From NCBI RefSeq assembly GCF_907164915.1, contig NC_061862.1, positions 141,599,913 to 141,663,912 of the forward strand: a DNA stretch of 64,000 bases, in the 5' to 3' direction. Below, one piece after another: positions 1-10,481 of the stretch. A program made the position numbers and the translations under genes. Each line of letters starts with the position of its first letter. The first letter of the stretch is position 1. The DNA is from Impatiens glandulifera. Taxonomy: Eukaryota > Streptophyta > Magnoliopsida > Ericales > Balsaminaceae. The notes under the pieces were generated by a model. It saw only the letters and a program-made list of their open reading frames with translations. It had not been told where the DNA came from and did no database searches.

Positions 1-586
1 GACGGAAGCATGAAAAAATAAAGTCGAGTTTGGTTCGAAATAGGTAAAATCGAGTCAGGTTAGAATCGTTAACCCTGCCAACTTAAATTGTCACCCTTAA
101 TATTTTTACAATTGAAACTATACATATTCATTGTACATTTAAAGGAAAGACTAAAGCAGAAACAGTAGACCTATTATCTATACACAACTTATTAATGTCG
201 ATTTCAGAATCCTCTTAACAATCATTCATTTACTAGAACAAGATTTCCCAACAACAGATTTAAAGTTATCTAGTTTGGTTCATCTTGGAATCCTCTAGAA
301 TGTTGAACAAGAACTGTGGGAGAGAAGCAATTTTCGGGAGATTAGCCAGCAGCTCACCAAGTGAATCTATTCTCGAAATCTTCGGGAGATTGCATGACTG
401 TCCATTACTGCATTATGATCAGAATTTGTCAATTGATGAAATGAAAGGACAACAAAATAATTACTATACAAACTATAATTAGTTGCACTCTACCTGATTA
501 ACTATGAGAAGGCTCATAATGTGGAAACATTCTGGAACATTTAGGATATCAGCAGCTAGAGGAAATTAAAAGGAAAAAAATATTAC
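1..586. other. Left-edge intronic/intergenic DNA of the kinase locus
   Basis: No clear coding exon is visible. The kinase at 587-2141 runs on the minus strand, so its remaining 3' exons (end of the kinase C-lobe and tail) should lie here or left of the window. No stretch here matches the expected sequence after the last recognised exon. A minus-strand open stretch at about 252-400 reads SRIDSLGELL near its middle and ends in a stop, but I cannot link it to the kinase or any family, so I leave it uncalled. Confidence 0.4.
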
Positions 587-2141
587 CTCAGAATAACAAA
601 GATTAGCTAATAGAAAAACGTTCCTTGCTTCAGGAAATGTAGTCCAATCTGGCTTACCCAGAACACAGCAAATCTTGTACAATTGATCTGCCTCACTGCA
701 ATTAAATAAATTAAAGATTGATAAGCAATAGAAAATTGGCAAGCCATACTCAGTACTTTTGGAAATGTTTACATAGATTTGTGTAATTTCAGAAAATTGC
801 ATCTTAGAACTGCTGTTTCAATATTCAATTCAATCCTTGATGGGGAAATTTAAGAAGACTAACAATCACAATGAAGCTATTTTAATATGTTTCTTTATGT
901 ATCAGTATTAAATTCGCGTGATTACCTTTCTCCCGGGAAAATGGGACACAAAGTGAATAGTTCAGCTAGTATTGCGCCAACAGCCCACATGTCTGATAAC
1001 AAGTTACAATTAGATTTCAAAGCATAACAAGGACAGCGTAATTGTAACTGCATTAAAATCGCTAAGCTGAAGATTTAGAAATTCAGGAATAGTAAGCATA
1101 CAAAAAATTCATCCATTCATGAGAAGAACAAGGAAGAATTGTATATAACATACCAACGGATGGAGTATATAATGGGGATTGCAGCAAGACTTCGGGCGCT
1201 CGGTACCTTAAAGTATGAGTGAATGCAAAAAACGTAAAGATGCTGACAGAAGCTTCATATTAAGACGAACTACACATAAAAGGAGGAAGAGAAGGCTCCT
1301 GAGATAGAATTGATTAAACTTACCAGCGTGTGGAGACATACTCAGTAAAGGGTGGCACTGATGATACTTCCCGAGCCAGTCCAAAGTCAGCCATTTTTAT
1401 AATCTGATTGGTAACCAACAGGTTCTCTGGAGAATCAGATAAGAAAAAACAGTTATAATTATCTCATAAGTTGGAAAAATTACTAGCAACTTGTTGACGT
1501 AGTGATAAAAGAATTGCAAGAGTGCACTTTATACCATACCTGGTTTCAAATCACGGTGAAAATACCCATTTTTATGCATATGAGCTAGTCCTTCAAGAAC
1601 CTGATACATGAGATCTCTAATTTCTTTCTCTGAAAAAGGATTTTGCCTGTCTCGCATAATCTGATATAGATTATACTCCTGTAACATAGTCAGCATTCAA
1701 AATAATAAGTAAAAGGTCAATTTATATCAAGGTCTGAATTTAGAGATATCTTGGTTAAAATGACATTCTAGACATCACACAAGAAAAAAAAATCAATTTT
1801 CTCAAAGAACTTGAAGTTAGTATAGATCTTCAATGTTACCATGTACTCAAATACGAAGAAAAGTTCATTGTTCTCTCTGACAATCTCCTTCAGCTTTATG
1901 ATGTTAGGATGATTCAATCTGCGAAGTGACTGCAAAAAGAACATCAAGAGAGATGAAATATAATCCTGCAGAAGTAACACTATGAAACTATATACAAGAG
2001 GGGAAGGAATGACATTTAAATAAGAGGAGCAAAAAGGTAAAGATGCATAACATCTATCTTCTGTACAGAGGTAAGAGTTTGCATTCTTCATATATTGATC
2101 GGGACAAGAAGGACAGATGGGTTCAAATACCTTAACTTCTC
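587..2141 (-). CDS. MHK: MHK-like (MAK/CDK-related) serine/threonine protein kinase, partial, multi-exon
   Basis: Kinase of the plant MHK group, related to animal MAK/ICK and CDK kinases; it phosphorylates Ser/Thr on protein substrates. Minus-strand exons with GT-AG borders and compatible phases: 1840-1929 ([10 protein letters not shown] to FEYM, helix C and hinge), 1540-1678 (NLYQIM to FHRDLKP, catalytic loop), 1324-1426 (ENLLVTN, then ADFGLAREV, the DFG Mg-binding loop, and EYVSTR), 1154-1206 ([14 protein letters not shown] motif), 926-992 ([12 protein letters not shown] to FPGE), 587-695 ([18 protein letters not shown] to CYSE). Split codons restore Glu in KPE, Trp in TRW, Asp in DMW and Ser in ESE. 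A piece ending at 2131 reads NLREVK, as expected just before SLRRL, but no acceptor or upstream coding is obvious there. The Gly-rich loop and the VAVKK lysine exon are not found in the next kilobase, and the C-terminal exons are outside the window. The family match is strong from recalled conservation; whether this locus is functional is open. Confidence 0.88.
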
Positions 2142-2403
2142 TTAAATTCAAGATAGGATAAGCAAATAAAGTACATTACAATGTAGCATGTGCAATCTTT
2201 TTAAGTGCCTGTTTGTCTAGTTGTTTTATGAAGGATTTGAAGATTTATATGTATGAATGTATAAAGAAATTGATATCATACTCACTTGGGAACAATTTCA
2301 GCATTTGGGTCCAATCCATGATTTTCCAACCTAACAACAATGTTCAGCAGTAATGTGAGACATCAAAAGGAAACCAGAAGAAGCGTTAGACAGAGAATGT
2401 GCT
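2142..2403. other. Intergenic/intronic DNA upstream of the kinase exons
   Basis: The lost or distant 5' kinase exons would be expected here, but none is seen. A minus-strand piece at about 2291-2336 reads LENHGLDPNAEIVP between an AG acceptor and a GTGAGTATG donor. It looks like a real small exon, but I cannot assign it to a protein; it could be a captured gene fragment. Confidence 0.3.
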
Positions 2404-3022
2404 AACCAGATGAGACACATCCTACTTGACGCATCCTACGTGACGCACCTGCGTGACGCACCTGCGTGACGCATCCTACGTGACGCATCCTACTTGACGC
2501 ATCCAACCAACCAACCTGCATTCAACAAATCAGGGCGAATCAATGACGTTTTGTAAAGGAAATTAACACAAACAATCATATGTAAACAAAATAAACACAA
2601 AATATAAACGAATATAGTGAAAAAACTTGCTTCGTTCGCCGTTGGAAGTTCTTCGCAGCTCGCCGTTGGAAGTTCTTCGCAGCTCTAGACCATTGAATAT
2701 AGTGGAATGGTCGACGGTGCCTCTTCGATTCGTTTTTCATCGCTGAAAAAGAAGAGGAAATCTTCTCCGCCACCATTAGGGTTTCACGGCGGAGCGGAGA
2801 AGACGGGGAAGAAAGGGGCCGGATGAGAGAGAAAATGAAACGAAAATGAAAAAAATTAAGTCTTTATAGGGTTCAGGGTGCGTCACGCATCTGGAGGGTG
2901 CGTGACGCATGGGTATAATGGTCATTAAAATATTTGGGGGTCACCAGCGCTATAAAAATTAGTGGCCCGCACTAAACATAATTAGCCCCCTTTTTGGGGT
3001 CATTTCCTCAAATTTCCCGATA
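2404..3022. mobile_element. Non-autonomous DNA repeat with GTGACGCA motifs (member 1)
   Basis: The segment opens with a cluster of short repeats (2415-2510) in which CGTGACGCA or TTGACGCA alternates with TCCTA or CCTG. It carries two further GTGACGCA copies in opposite orientations near 2880-2912 and ends in GGGGTCATTTCCTC followed by AAATTTCCC. The segment at 28500-29293 shares this ending (AGGGTCATTTCATTC then AATTTCCC), the GACGCG motifs and a CATTCAACA stretch, so the two look like members of one family. No matching inverted terminus was found on the left, so the superfamily is open and the left border is a guess. Confidence 0.45.
2415..2510. repeat. Short tandem cluster of GTGACGCA/TTGACGCA units
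   Basis: Eight or so copies of a 13-14-base unit built around TGACGCA with variable spacers. TGACG is the core of plant TGA/bZIP binding sites, so it could bind factors, but this is only a sequence resemblance. Confidence 0.7.
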
Positions 3023-3313
3023 TTTACTATTTATTTATCTTTCCATTATATTAGACCTATACTTAAAAAACATTTACTATTGAAACATTTCCACTATTAA
3101 ACACTTATAATAAAAGTTTTTTTAAGTTCATACAATATGATATATTGTAAATGATAGTCGTGTAAGCATAACGACAAAAAACAATACAAAAATACAATTG
3201 TTTGCATAATCACCAAACACTCTCAAAACACAACGAGATTAACCATTTGAACGTAAAAATGAAAACATAAAAAAGTAAAAGTTTAATTATTAAAACTAGC
3301 ATGTAGCCCATGC

Positions 3314-3317
3314 ATTT
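3314..3317. other. Target-site duplication of the gypsy element (left)
   Basis: ATTT just outside the left LTR is matched by ATTT at 6682-6685 just outside the right LTR. Four bases are exact, against the five usual for the group. Confidence 0.6.
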
Positions 3318-3845
3318 TGTCACAGCCCAATCTTCCTGGCCCAGGAAGAGGAGGCTTAAGGAGAATGTCACGACCCAATCCTCCTGGCCCAAGAAGAGGA
3401 GGAGGCTTGAGCCCTCTTAAGCCCAATCCAAGGAAGATTCTAGACTGGAAGGAAGCTGGAAGGAAGGTCCTTGATTAGCGCACCTAATTGAGAGTTAAAA
3501 GGAATTCCTTGATTAGTGCATCACTAATTGACATATAAAAGGAATGTCCTTAATAAGGAATGTCCTTGATTGATAATTATAAGGAATCCCTAAATTAGTG
3601 CACAATCAATGTAACAGCTAGAATTAGTCCTATAAATACCTGTGAAGTATTACATTGTAAATCACCAAGTATTCGAGTAATATAATACTATTTTTTTTGT
3701 AAGAGTTACTCTCTCTCTAGAATTCTTGTGTCAATTATATTAAACGTCGAGTGTTACGTCGAGTAAGGCTGACTAGTTACTCGTTCTTGAGAAGATCGTA
3801 ACTAGTGCCGCACGGATCGTTGGTGAAAAGACCAAGCCCGTGACA
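3318..3845 (+). repeat. 5' LTR of the gypsy element
   Basis: Begins TGTCACAGCCC and ends CCCGTGACA. A 48-bp offset copy of its own start (TGTCACGACCC at 3366) lies inside. It carries a TATA box at 3631-3638. It matches the 3' LTR at all but one position. Confidence 0.95.
3631..3638 (+). promoter_or_regulatory. TATA box in the gypsy LTR
   Basis: TATAAATA in the context AGTCCTATAAATACC, 233 bases before the gag ATG and well placed to start the element RNA inside the LTR. The same motif is in the 3' LTR near 6467. Confidence 0.65.
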
Positions 3846-3847
3846 AT

Positions 3848-3859
3848 TGGTATCAGAGC
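3848..3859 (+). other. Primer-binding site (tRNA-iMet)
   Basis: TGGTATCAGAGC lies two bases after the 5' LTR. It is complementary to the 3' end of plant initiator-methionine tRNA and is the usual minus-strand primer site for this group. Confidence 0.92.
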
Positions 3860-3863
3860 TGAA

Positions 3864-6314
3864 ATGACGAAGAGATCAGAAGAAAATTCAAAGGTCGTGG
3901 ACGAAGTAGAGAATCTTCCCCACGGGACCGGAGAAGATGGTAGGAACTCTCGCAAAGTTCAGGCGGGAGAAACCAAAGCTACCAAAGAAAGAGAAAGATC
4001 AAGAGACGCTATCGTTGACATCATCGCCAGGTTGGAGAAGGTAGAACTCACCGTGGCGTACGGACAAGATAATGACGGGGACCTAGAGGAACGCATTGCC
4101 GAGCTTGAGAAGGAGAGAGACGAGCTCCGAGGAGGAATGCAAGGTGCCCTGAACGAAGGCTTGTCCAAATGTCAAGAGCAAACTCAGATCGTGGAGAAGA
4201 CTCTCCTTGGTGAAATCAGGACCTTGACTGAGAAAATCGAGGTAATGATTTCTAAGTTACAAGATACCGAAGAGGATGTGGCGTTACTCAAGAAGGCGGT
4301 TACGCAAGAGTGCGGACGCGCGCCTGTAGGAGTCCCCAATCCGATAAGGATAGACATTCCAAGGCCTAAAGCGTATTTAGGCGAGAGGAATGCGAAGGAG
4401 ATCGACAACTTCTTATGGAGTCTGGACCAGTACTTCAAAGCACTCGGCCTAGTAGAAGAGGCGAGGAAGATTGATACTGCCACGACATACCTGGAAGACA
4501 CCGCAATGCTGTGGTGGAGGCGAAGGAGTAGCGACATTGAAAAAGGTACGTGTTCTATCAATACCTGGGGTGAATTCAAGGAGGAACTCAAGAGACAGTT
4601 CTATCCTGAAAACGCTATTCGAGAAGCAAGGGCCAAGTTGCGGCGACTCTCACAAAGAGGGAGTATTAAGGAGTATGTCAAGGAGTTCATCGCTACTCTC
4701 CTTGAGATCCCTAACTACTCAGACGACGAAGCCTTGTTTGCCTTCACTGACGGTCTACAAATGTGGGCGAAGTTGATATTGGAACGACGTAGTGTCCAAG
4801 ATCTAAGCTCCGCAATTGCCGTGGCTGAATCTCTTGTCGAGATGAGGAGGCAAGAGAAACCAAAGTCGACCTATGAGAGGAATGACAATGGGGAAAATGG
4901 TGGAGACCATTTACATAACAATGAAGACCCAGTCAAGTTTATCAAATCCAATGGTAAAGGAGATCGGGACGAGAAACGTGGAGAGAAACCCCAGATAAAG
5001 TGTTTCTTTTGTGAAGGGCCTCACAAAGCAAGAGAGTGCCCAATAAAGAACAAACTATCAGCATTGATGGAGGAGCAAGAACGCCTTCACGATGAAGCTC
5101 AATTGGGATCGTTAAACCTACTTAGTGCCGTTACAGCAAAGTTTGATAAGTCAAAGTCCGCGAAGAAAGGACGACTATTTGTGGAAACTAGAGTAAGAAA
5201 CCACATGGTTAAAGCTTTGTTGGATACGGGAGCCAACAACAATTTTCTAGAGGTAAAGGAGGCAAGAAGACTGGGGATTAAGTACACTAAAGAGAAAGGG
5301 TGGCTTAAAGCAGTCAACTCGGCACCAAGCGCGACTTATGGAGTTGCTCGTAATGTAAAGATCAGTTTGGGGGAGTGGACCGGCCTTCTGGATTTCTCCA
5401 TTATCGACATGGATGACTACAAATTGGTTCTCGGCATAGAGTTCCTAGACAAGGTAAATGCCATCCTACACCCTTCTGCCAATATGTTGTACATTCTGGA
5501 GCAAGGTAATACTCGCACAATACCTCTAACAAGAGAGGGCAGGAGAGAAGCTAGGCACCTATTTGCCATGCAACTCTCAAAAGGTGCGGAGGACACCTAC
5601 CCATCATCTTTTGTCACTATGAAAGAAGATGAGAAGACTGCGTCTAAAGAGAAGATACATCCAGAAGTTACAATTGTCCTAGAGAAAGGTCACGATGTAA
5701 TGCCCGCTGGAGTATCAGAGAAACTCCACCATGAGAGAGAGGTGGAGAATAGAGAAGAGTTAGTCAAATGTACTAAACCATCGGCGACAATTCTTTATCG
5801 CATTAAACCTCCCAAATTGGAGGAATTGAAGAGGCAACCAGAGGAGTTTCCATTCAAGAAAGAGAAATGCGAAATAGCCAAGACCGCCAAAAGAATGAAG
5901 AATTGGGAGGAAAAGAAGAGAAGACACTTGGAGTTCGGAGGAAACCGAGTGATAATAAAACTTCTCCTCCAACAAGAGAGACAATTTTCCAAAATTCATA
6001 AGGGGCTTGTGAGGCAATACGAAGGCCCTTTCTTAGAGAAGAAACGGGTTAGAAAGCCAGCACGTCGCTCAAAACTTTTATCTCATGTGGAGACATCATC
6101 CAGGCCTACAAGGAGGAAGCGACGAGGACGTCGCCAGATTGAGTGGGGGAGAATGTCACAGCCCAATCTTCCTGGCCCAGGAAGAGGAGGCTTAAGGAGA
6201 ATGTCACGACCCAATCCTCCTGGCCCAAGAAGAGGAGGAGGCTTGAGCCCTCTTAAGCCCAATCCAAGGAAGATTCTAGACTGGAAGGAAGCTGGAAGGA
6301 AGGTCCTTGATTAG
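3864..6314 (+). CDS. Gag-protease polyprotein with in-frame loss of RT/RNase H/integrase core
   Basis: Open frame of 816 residues from the first ATG after the primer-binding site. A Glu/Lys-rich coiled coil comes first (about residues 50-105), then the retrotransposon gag domain (about 180-330, with FLWSLDQYFKAL and WWRRR), a zinc knuckle CFFCEGPHKAREC (380-392, spacing CX2CX3HX4C), and an aspartic protease with LLDTGANNNF (Asp 454) and the LGIEFL strand. Next comes the conserved lead-in to RT (VMPAGVSEKL, PPKLEELKRQ), but near residue 663 (about 5850) it joins directly to the end of integrase (AKTAKRMKNWEEKKRR, KIHKGLVRQYEGPF). The catalytic RT YxDD, RNase H and integrase DDE parts are absent, yet the frame stays open, and its last 53 codons run into the 3' LTR. 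A functional gag is plausible, with enzymes supplied in trans. Confidence 0.92.
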   Translation: MTKRSEENSKVVDEVENLPHGTGEDGRNSRKVQAGETKATKERERSRDAIVDIIARLEKVELTVAYGQDNDGDLEERIAELEKERDELRGGMQGALNEGLSKCQEQTQIVEKTLLGEIRTLTEKIEVMISKLQDTEEDVALLKKAVTQECGRAPVGVPNPIRIDIPRPKAYLGERNAKEIDNFLWSLDQYFKALGLVEEARKIDTATTYLEDTAMLWWRRRSSDIEKGTCSINTWGEFKEELKRQFYPENAIREARAKLRRLSQRGSIKEYVKEFIATLLEIPNYSDDEALFAFTDGLQMWAKLILERRSVQDLSSAIAVAESLVEMRRQEKPKSTYERNDNGENGGDHLHNNEDPVKFIKSNGKGDRDEKRGEKPQIKCFFCEGPHKARECPIKNKLSALMEEQERLHDEAQLGSLNLLSAVTAKFDKSKSAKKGRLFVETRVRNHMVKALLDTGANNNFLEVKEARRLGIKYTKEKGWLKAVNSAPSATYGVARNVKISLGEWTGLLDFSIIDMDDYKLVLGIEFLDKVNAILHPSANMLYILEQGNTRTIPLTREGRREARHLFAMQLSKGAEDTYPSSFVTMKEDEKTASKEKIHPEVTIVLEKGHDVMPAGVSEKLHHEREVENREELVKCTKPSATILYRIKPPKLEELKRQPEEFPFKKEKCEIAKTAKRMKNWEEKKRRHLEFGGNRVIIKLLLQQERQFSKIHKGLVRQYEGPFLEKKRVRKPARRSKLLSHVETSSRPTRRKRRGRRQIEWGRMSQPNLPGPGRGGLRRMSRPNPPGPRRGGGLSPLKPNPRKILDWKEAGRKVLD
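6141..6153 (+). other. Polypurine tract of the gypsy element
   Basis: GAGTGGGGGAGAA lies immediately before the 3' LTR and is the expected primer for plus-strand synthesis. A weaker purine run, AAGGAGAA, precedes the second LTR-start copy at 6202. Confidence 0.85.
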
Positions 6315-6681
6315 CGCACCTAATTGAGAGTTAAAAGGAATTCCTTGATTAGTGCATCACTAATTGACATATAAAAGGAATGTCCTTAATAAGGAATGTC
6401 CTTGATTGATAATTATAAGGAATCCCTAAATTAGTGCACAATCAATGTAACAGCTAGAATTAGTCCTATAAATACCTGTGAAGTATTACATTGTAAATCA
6501 CCAAGTATTCGAGTAATATAATACTGTTTTTTTTGTAAGAGTTACTCTCTCTCTAGAATTCTTGTGTCAATTATATTAAACGTCGAGTGTTACGTCGAGT
6601 AAGGCTGACTAGTTACTCGTTCTTGAGAAGATCGTAACTAGTGCCGCACGGATCGTTGGTGAAAAGACCAAGCCCGTGACA
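6154..6681 (+). repeat. 3' LTR of the gypsy element
   Basis: 528 bp from TGTCACAGCCC to CGTGACA, matching the 5' LTR except for one transition (position about 6525, G versus A). It supplies the last codons and stop of the polyprotein frame (TAG at 6312-6314). Confidence 0.95.
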
Positions 6682-6870
6682 ATTTGCACGATTAATGATA
6701 TAAAAATTGAGAAAAAAAATTACAATGAAAATGTAATAGAATTTTTAATTTACTCTCACAAATATATCCAAATTAATCACAACTCTCGACCCGACAATTC
6801 TGACATTTTGAAAATTAAACATCATTATATATATATATACAATTCGAACAATTTGAAAATTAAGCATCAT

Positions 6871-6908
<38 letters not shown>

Positions 6909-8200
6909 TTAGTTAAAAGTTGAACTTATATTATTAAAACGTCTCGCGTTCATCAAATTTTGTGTTGAATTTAAAACATAATGTCTTACTAGCCTAGTTA
7001 GTTAAAAAGTTATTCTTGTTTTTGTTAGGTTGCGAGTTCGAAACATACATATAATATTGTTAATTTTATTTTTAACCGTTTTAAGTTTATGAGTGGATTA
7101 ACCCATAATCCGACCCAAATATTCATTTACTCTCACATATATATTCAAATTAACCACAGCTCTCGACCCGGTAATCTGAATACTTTGAAAATTACGCATC
7201 ATTATATATATAGATAAGAGTAAACTTGAATTATATACGTTTAAATTGACATAAATCAATGAGAAGATATGTAATCCATTTAGAATATATTGTTTTAAAT
7301 TGAGAAACTTTTTTTTGAATTAGTTAAGGATGCCATAATTAAAAAAAAGGTCACACATTTAAATATAAAGAGCTTAAAGTATGAATATCGCCATGACTTT
7401 ATTAGCATGTGATCACCCACTCAGAAAATATGATGTTATTGAAGATAGTTAGATTTTGAGTTCATAAAAAATTATGCTTTATTGAGATAAGTACATATTA
7501 CTTTAAGTATTTCAATTAAGGTTTATTACTAATATCAATTGATTATAAGGTCTTTAATGATCATATAAAATTTTGATTTGACATTTTAGTGTATTTTAGC
7601 TTCGTTACATAATAATAATAATAAAGCTACAAAAAAAAAAATACTTAGATTAGATATTGATTGTCACATAGTTTAAAGTTAATATACTTTTGGTTTTATA
7701 AAACATAAACATCTGAATATAAAAAAGATACTTAGCTAGCTGATATTTTTACAAAGTTAGTTGATTTTTCATAATTTTACTCTCATATTCTAATTGCTTC
7801 TCTAAGATTTTAATCTTGATTGATTTTTTTTAGATAAATACATTTTAAACAAATATTTCAATTAAGGTTTATTACTAATGCTCATTGATTTTGTCTTTGA
7901 TTTACTTAATACTTTACAGTTGTTTTTAAAGTTGTATTGACTTGAGAAAGTAGTTAGTGACGATAAAATTCAATATAATTTTTTTTTGTTTGAAGTTGAA
8001 ATTGGTGACGTAGTCCCATCTATAATATTAACTAAACTTGGTGATAAGATATAATATTTAATACGACTATTTATTATCTATTCATCGGTTTTTAACCTCA
8101 TATAATATTTTTATATTCAAACGGTTGTTGAGAAGAATTTTTTATTTACTCACTCTATCATATTTTGGTTGCAAATTGAATTCATAATTTTACCATGCAT
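6682..8200. other. AT-rich non-coding part of block A
   Basis: No gene seen. It contains a TA microsatellite at 6872-6905 and two similar stretches beginning ACTCTCGACCCG (6783 and 7159) that look like a short internal duplication. From about 7210 it is paired with 23670-25330 of block B. Confidence 0.6.
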
Positions 8201-8400
8201 TATAATAAAATTAACATTTACCGACGCATAAATATTTCTTTACCGGTGATATTAAATGTCACAGGAAATTTTACCAACATTTATATAAGTAAGTTTTTAC
8301 TGACATATATTTACACCGGTATAATCTAGTTATATGCTGGTAAATATTTCTTTCAAAGATTGTTCCATTTTATCGTGTAATTTAAAAATCTGCACCTTTC
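8201..8400. repeat. ACCGACGC-type repeat remnant, shared with block B
   Basis: Contains TTACCGACGCATAAA, a GTGATATTAAATGTCACAGG stretch and later TTTTTACTGACATATATTTA, alternating near-complementary ACCG/CGGT motifs. The counterpart at 25340-25510 keeps them better (TTTCCGACGCATAAA, TTTTTACCGACGCG). It resembles the sub-terminal repeats of some plant DNA transposons, but no inverted ends are clear. Confidence 0.35.
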
Positions 8401-9188
8401 TAATTTTCACAGTTGATTTAATTATTTATTAATATTTGGATTTATAATTTATAATTAAATATTAGTAAACAAAACAAATTATATAATTAAAAAATCATAA
8501 TATCAAATAAAATACATCATCATAATAACAATAAAATACATCATCATATATAAGACAATAATAATAATTTTAAAACATATAGAAGAAAATTTTCAAACTC
8601 CAAATATCCAAAACAGTCAAAATTAAATATATATGTGATATTTCCTTCTTCTTCCCATAATAAAATTTAATAATATCCAAAACAGTCAAAATTAAATATG
8701 TAATATTATAATCTTTGTAATATCATCAACAACAAACTCTTCACTTAATTTATTCTACAGTAAACAAAAACAACATTTAGAAAATTTTGTATATTAATTT
8801 ATGTTGTGCAAATTTCAATAAAACTATATTTTTTTCTCATATCTCTACCAATAATTTACAATTACTTAATATATTCAAAAGTAAGATTATACAAAAAGAA
8901 ATAATACCTGCAATACTAAATAATATTGAGATATTATGTTCAAACATAATTACCAAATAATATAGAATTAAATATATTAATCAAAGTGAAAAAAGATCAA
9001 GGAGTAGCTTTTACTATTTTCATAAACTTGTTTTTATTTATTCAATATTTTTCTCTAGTTTGATTTTAAATAGCTTTTTTTTGTTTAAACAAAATCAACT
9101 TCATTCAATATTCATACCTAATTCCACAAGCCAAATATTAAACATGGATTTGGTTATAAAATTCAGTAAATATTACCATAATTTTCTT

Positions 9189-9276
<88 letters not shown>

Positions 9277-10390
9277 AATTATACTAGTTTATAAAGATAC
9301 AAAATTGAAAAGTTATTGATAAATCTTTAATTAAAAGACCTTAATTTTATCACAGGAAGAAAATAATAAAAGTATAAAAGCATTAATTTGAATTAATATT
9401 ACATATTAAAATATATAATAATATATAATAATATATTATTTTATTATTATGAACTTATTCTAATAAATAAATTGGTTCCTTATTTATTTAGTAAATATTT
9501 TAGTAGTTAATCTAAATTAAATACTATAAATATATTAGAATTTTTAATTTTAATTATAAAATACAATGTTTAAAAATATTTTATTTAAAATTATCATTAT
9601 AAATAGATTATATATATATTATAAAGAAATAATTATTAAATATTAGACATTTTAGAATTAATTATTAAGGTTAATAATTCACAATTTATTTAAATAATTT
9701 TTTATTAAGTTAAAATATTAACTATATAATATAAAAAATAACAATGTTAAACAAAAGAATATAATTGAAGAAAAATGTTTGTTTTTATTAATTGTTTTTA
9801 AAAGCTTGCTGAAATTGCTAAAATGACGTAGAAAACAAAATAAAGGTAGTTAATATTTTTTTTTAAAGGTGAATCTGATGTTTAGACTTAAAAATATTTT
9901 TTGAAAAAATATATTATTTAATTTTTTAATTAATTGATTGAATTATATATGATAATTTTTTTTTAGTTTAAATTTTATAATGTTAAAGTATAAAATATGA
10001 TAGATATTTTTTTAATAAAAATCACTCACAAAACCCAAGATCAAACGAGCTCTGAAGGTGATGGATTTCAAAAATAATTCAATTTATTTGACTTTCAACA
10101 TCAACATTTTTTTATTAATAAAGATATACTTTAAACAAAAAAAGAAGAAGAAAAAGGAATCCATTTATTATGAGAAATTAGTTTTTTATATTAAAAATAC
10201 TTAATGTAATGAATACACTAGTACTATATTACAAGAATCCTTTTAGAAAAAGTTGAATTAGGTCACTTTTAAGTATAATTGCAATTAATGATAATAAGTT
10301 GTGGAGATAGAAATTAATATGGTGCAATACCCTGAATTATTGTTAAAATTTGGGATATTAATTAAAGCTTAAAAAATTCATAAATAATAT
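8401..10390. other. AT-rich non-coding DNA upstream of the broken zinc-finger gene
   Basis: No gene seen. It includes a long TA microsatellite (9195-9274). The part from 9147 on is paired with 34738-36170. In block B the two halves are separated by 8.6 kb of later insertion, so 8985-9147 here marks the unoccupied site. Confidence 0.6.
9195..9274. repeat. TA/TG microsatellite
   Basis: About 80 bases of (TA)n with a short GTGTG interruption. The matching site in block B (about 34790) has only a few TA units, so the array expanded in copy A only. Confidence 0.9.
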
Positions 10391-10403
10391 TAGGCTGTTG
10401 TGC

Positions 10404-10410
10404 TATAAAA
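10404..10410 (+). promoter_or_regulatory. TATA box of the broken zinc-finger copy
   Basis: TATAAAA in TGTGCTATAAAAGTAG, 72-78 bases before the ATG at 10482. The sequence around it (ATAGCATTTTACA) is shared with the intact copy at 36177. Confidence 0.55.
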
Positions 10411-10481
10411 GTAGTTCATCACATAGCATTTTACATATCAACTCTCATATATATTCCACTCATTGTTTTGGATAGCAATCC

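Larger units (their letters stand above)
3318..6681 (+). mobile_element. Young non-autonomous Ty3/gypsy retrotransposon (gag-protease type)
   Basis: A 3,364-bp element with two full LTRs, a primer-binding site, a polypurine tract and one long open frame. The LTRs are both 528 bp and differ at a single base (A or G before a run of eight T), so the insertion is very recent. The frame codes for gag, a zinc knuckle and aspartic protease, then passes directly into the C-terminal end of integrase, so RT, RNase H and the integrase core are missing. Such elements must borrow enzymes from a full-length relative. The layout resembles TR-GAG elements, but with protease and the pol tail retained. Confidence 0.93.

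Noticed and set aside
285..482. 65-residue plus-strand open frame
   Set aside because: Lies opposite the kinase gene's 3' region, no homology seen, length expected by chance.
3840..3863. Start of the gypsy polyprotein at 3840
   Set aside because: That codon is GTG and lies before the end of the LTR and primer site. The first ATG after the primer site (3864) is the sensible start.
9060..9287. Small plus-strand protein ending in alternating Tyr-Ile
   Set aside because: It is translation of a TA microsatellite, and the sister block has no matching frame.
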